Source of the DNA: Planctomycetota bacterium
Lineage (GTDB): Bacteria; Planctomycetota; Phycisphaerae; WQYP01
Reading direction: 5' to 3'
Length of the DNA: 18,240 nt
Assembly: GCA_021809365.1 (NCBI GenBank)
Contig: JAKBAC010000057.1
Location: 1 to 18,240 of the forward strand
Shown here: positions 18,206 through 18,240 of the stretch, one piece after another
Layout: each line of letters opens with the position of its first letter
Position numbering within the stretch: position 1 is the stretch's first letter
Notes under the pieces: generated by a model
What the model saw: the letters and a program-made list of their open reading frames with translations, nothing else
What the model was told of the DNA's origin: nothing
The model's database searches: none
Program-made: the position numbers and the translations under genes

Positions 18206-18228
18206 AGTTTTTACGAAAGGACCCGGCA

Positions 18229-18240
18229 ATGAAGATTCTC
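18229..18240 (+). CDS. Start of an unidentified gene (first four codons, MKIL)
   Basis: An ATG at 18229 follows GAAAGGA (18215-18221) with 7 bp spacing, a strong ribosome binding site. Only MKIL is encoded before the window ends, too little to name a product. The promoter-like and foldable sequences just upstream support a real gene. Confidence 0.6.

Noticed and set aside
18168..18207. Integron attC-like palindrome (TTAACAACGAGC ... GCTCAAACGTCAG)
   Set aside because: It superficially resembles attC, but the terminal boxes do not fit RYYYAAC and GTTRRRY, and the outer bases pair better with GACGTT at 18142. No integrase or cassette array is nearby.

Overview
This window reads as ordinary bacterial chromosome, about 54% GC by eye, with tightly packed genes and no rRNA, tRNA, CRISPR array, transposase or phage gene that I could find. 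Several proteins carry insertions that I associate with Planctomycetota, possibly Phycisphaerae: a long insertion after KMSKR in GltX, an insertion near the N-terminus of UbiD, and an oversized prepilin peptidase. That taxonomic call is inference from sequence style and was not tested by search.

Layout. At 1-635 (minus) is the N-terminal part of a class III aminotransferase, cut by the window edge. A 320-bp gap with a chain of small stem-loops separates it from a membrane M48-type metallopeptidase (956-2467, minus). A divergent control region (2468-2648) holds a good sigma70-like promoter overlapping a perfect inverted repeat, and a second palindrome further downstream. It drives an ACS-family MFS transporter (2649-3950) and a glycerate 2-kinase (4110-5399). 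These two look like a small sugar-acid, tartrate or glycerate uptake-and-phosphorylation unit.

From 5717 to 16901 seven genes run in one direction with gaps of 6-61 bp or overlaps: dnaE, a long type IV prepilin peptidase, a precorrin-2 dehydrogenase, a HemX-like membrane protein, hemA, ubiD and gltX. GltX makes Glu-tRNA(Glu), HemA reduces it to glutamate-1-semialdehyde, and the precorrin-2 dehydrogenase acts lower down towards siroheme, so the run holds much of a C5 tetrapyrrole module. It is co-transcribed, at least by position, with the replicative polymerase, which has its own perfect TATAAT box.

A convergent alpha/beta-hydrolase-like gene of unknown role follows (16940-17821, minus). The last 420 bp (17822-18240) are the least ordinary part. 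They hold a bulged palindrome, a TTAGGAG heptamer array, degenerate 9-bp AAGTTGCCC units, a candidate promoter, a leader that can fold as a three-way junction, and the first four codons of a gene starting MKIL. The 9-bp units keep one reading frame inside a possible 50-residue small protein. This cluster is the best candidate here for undescribed biology.
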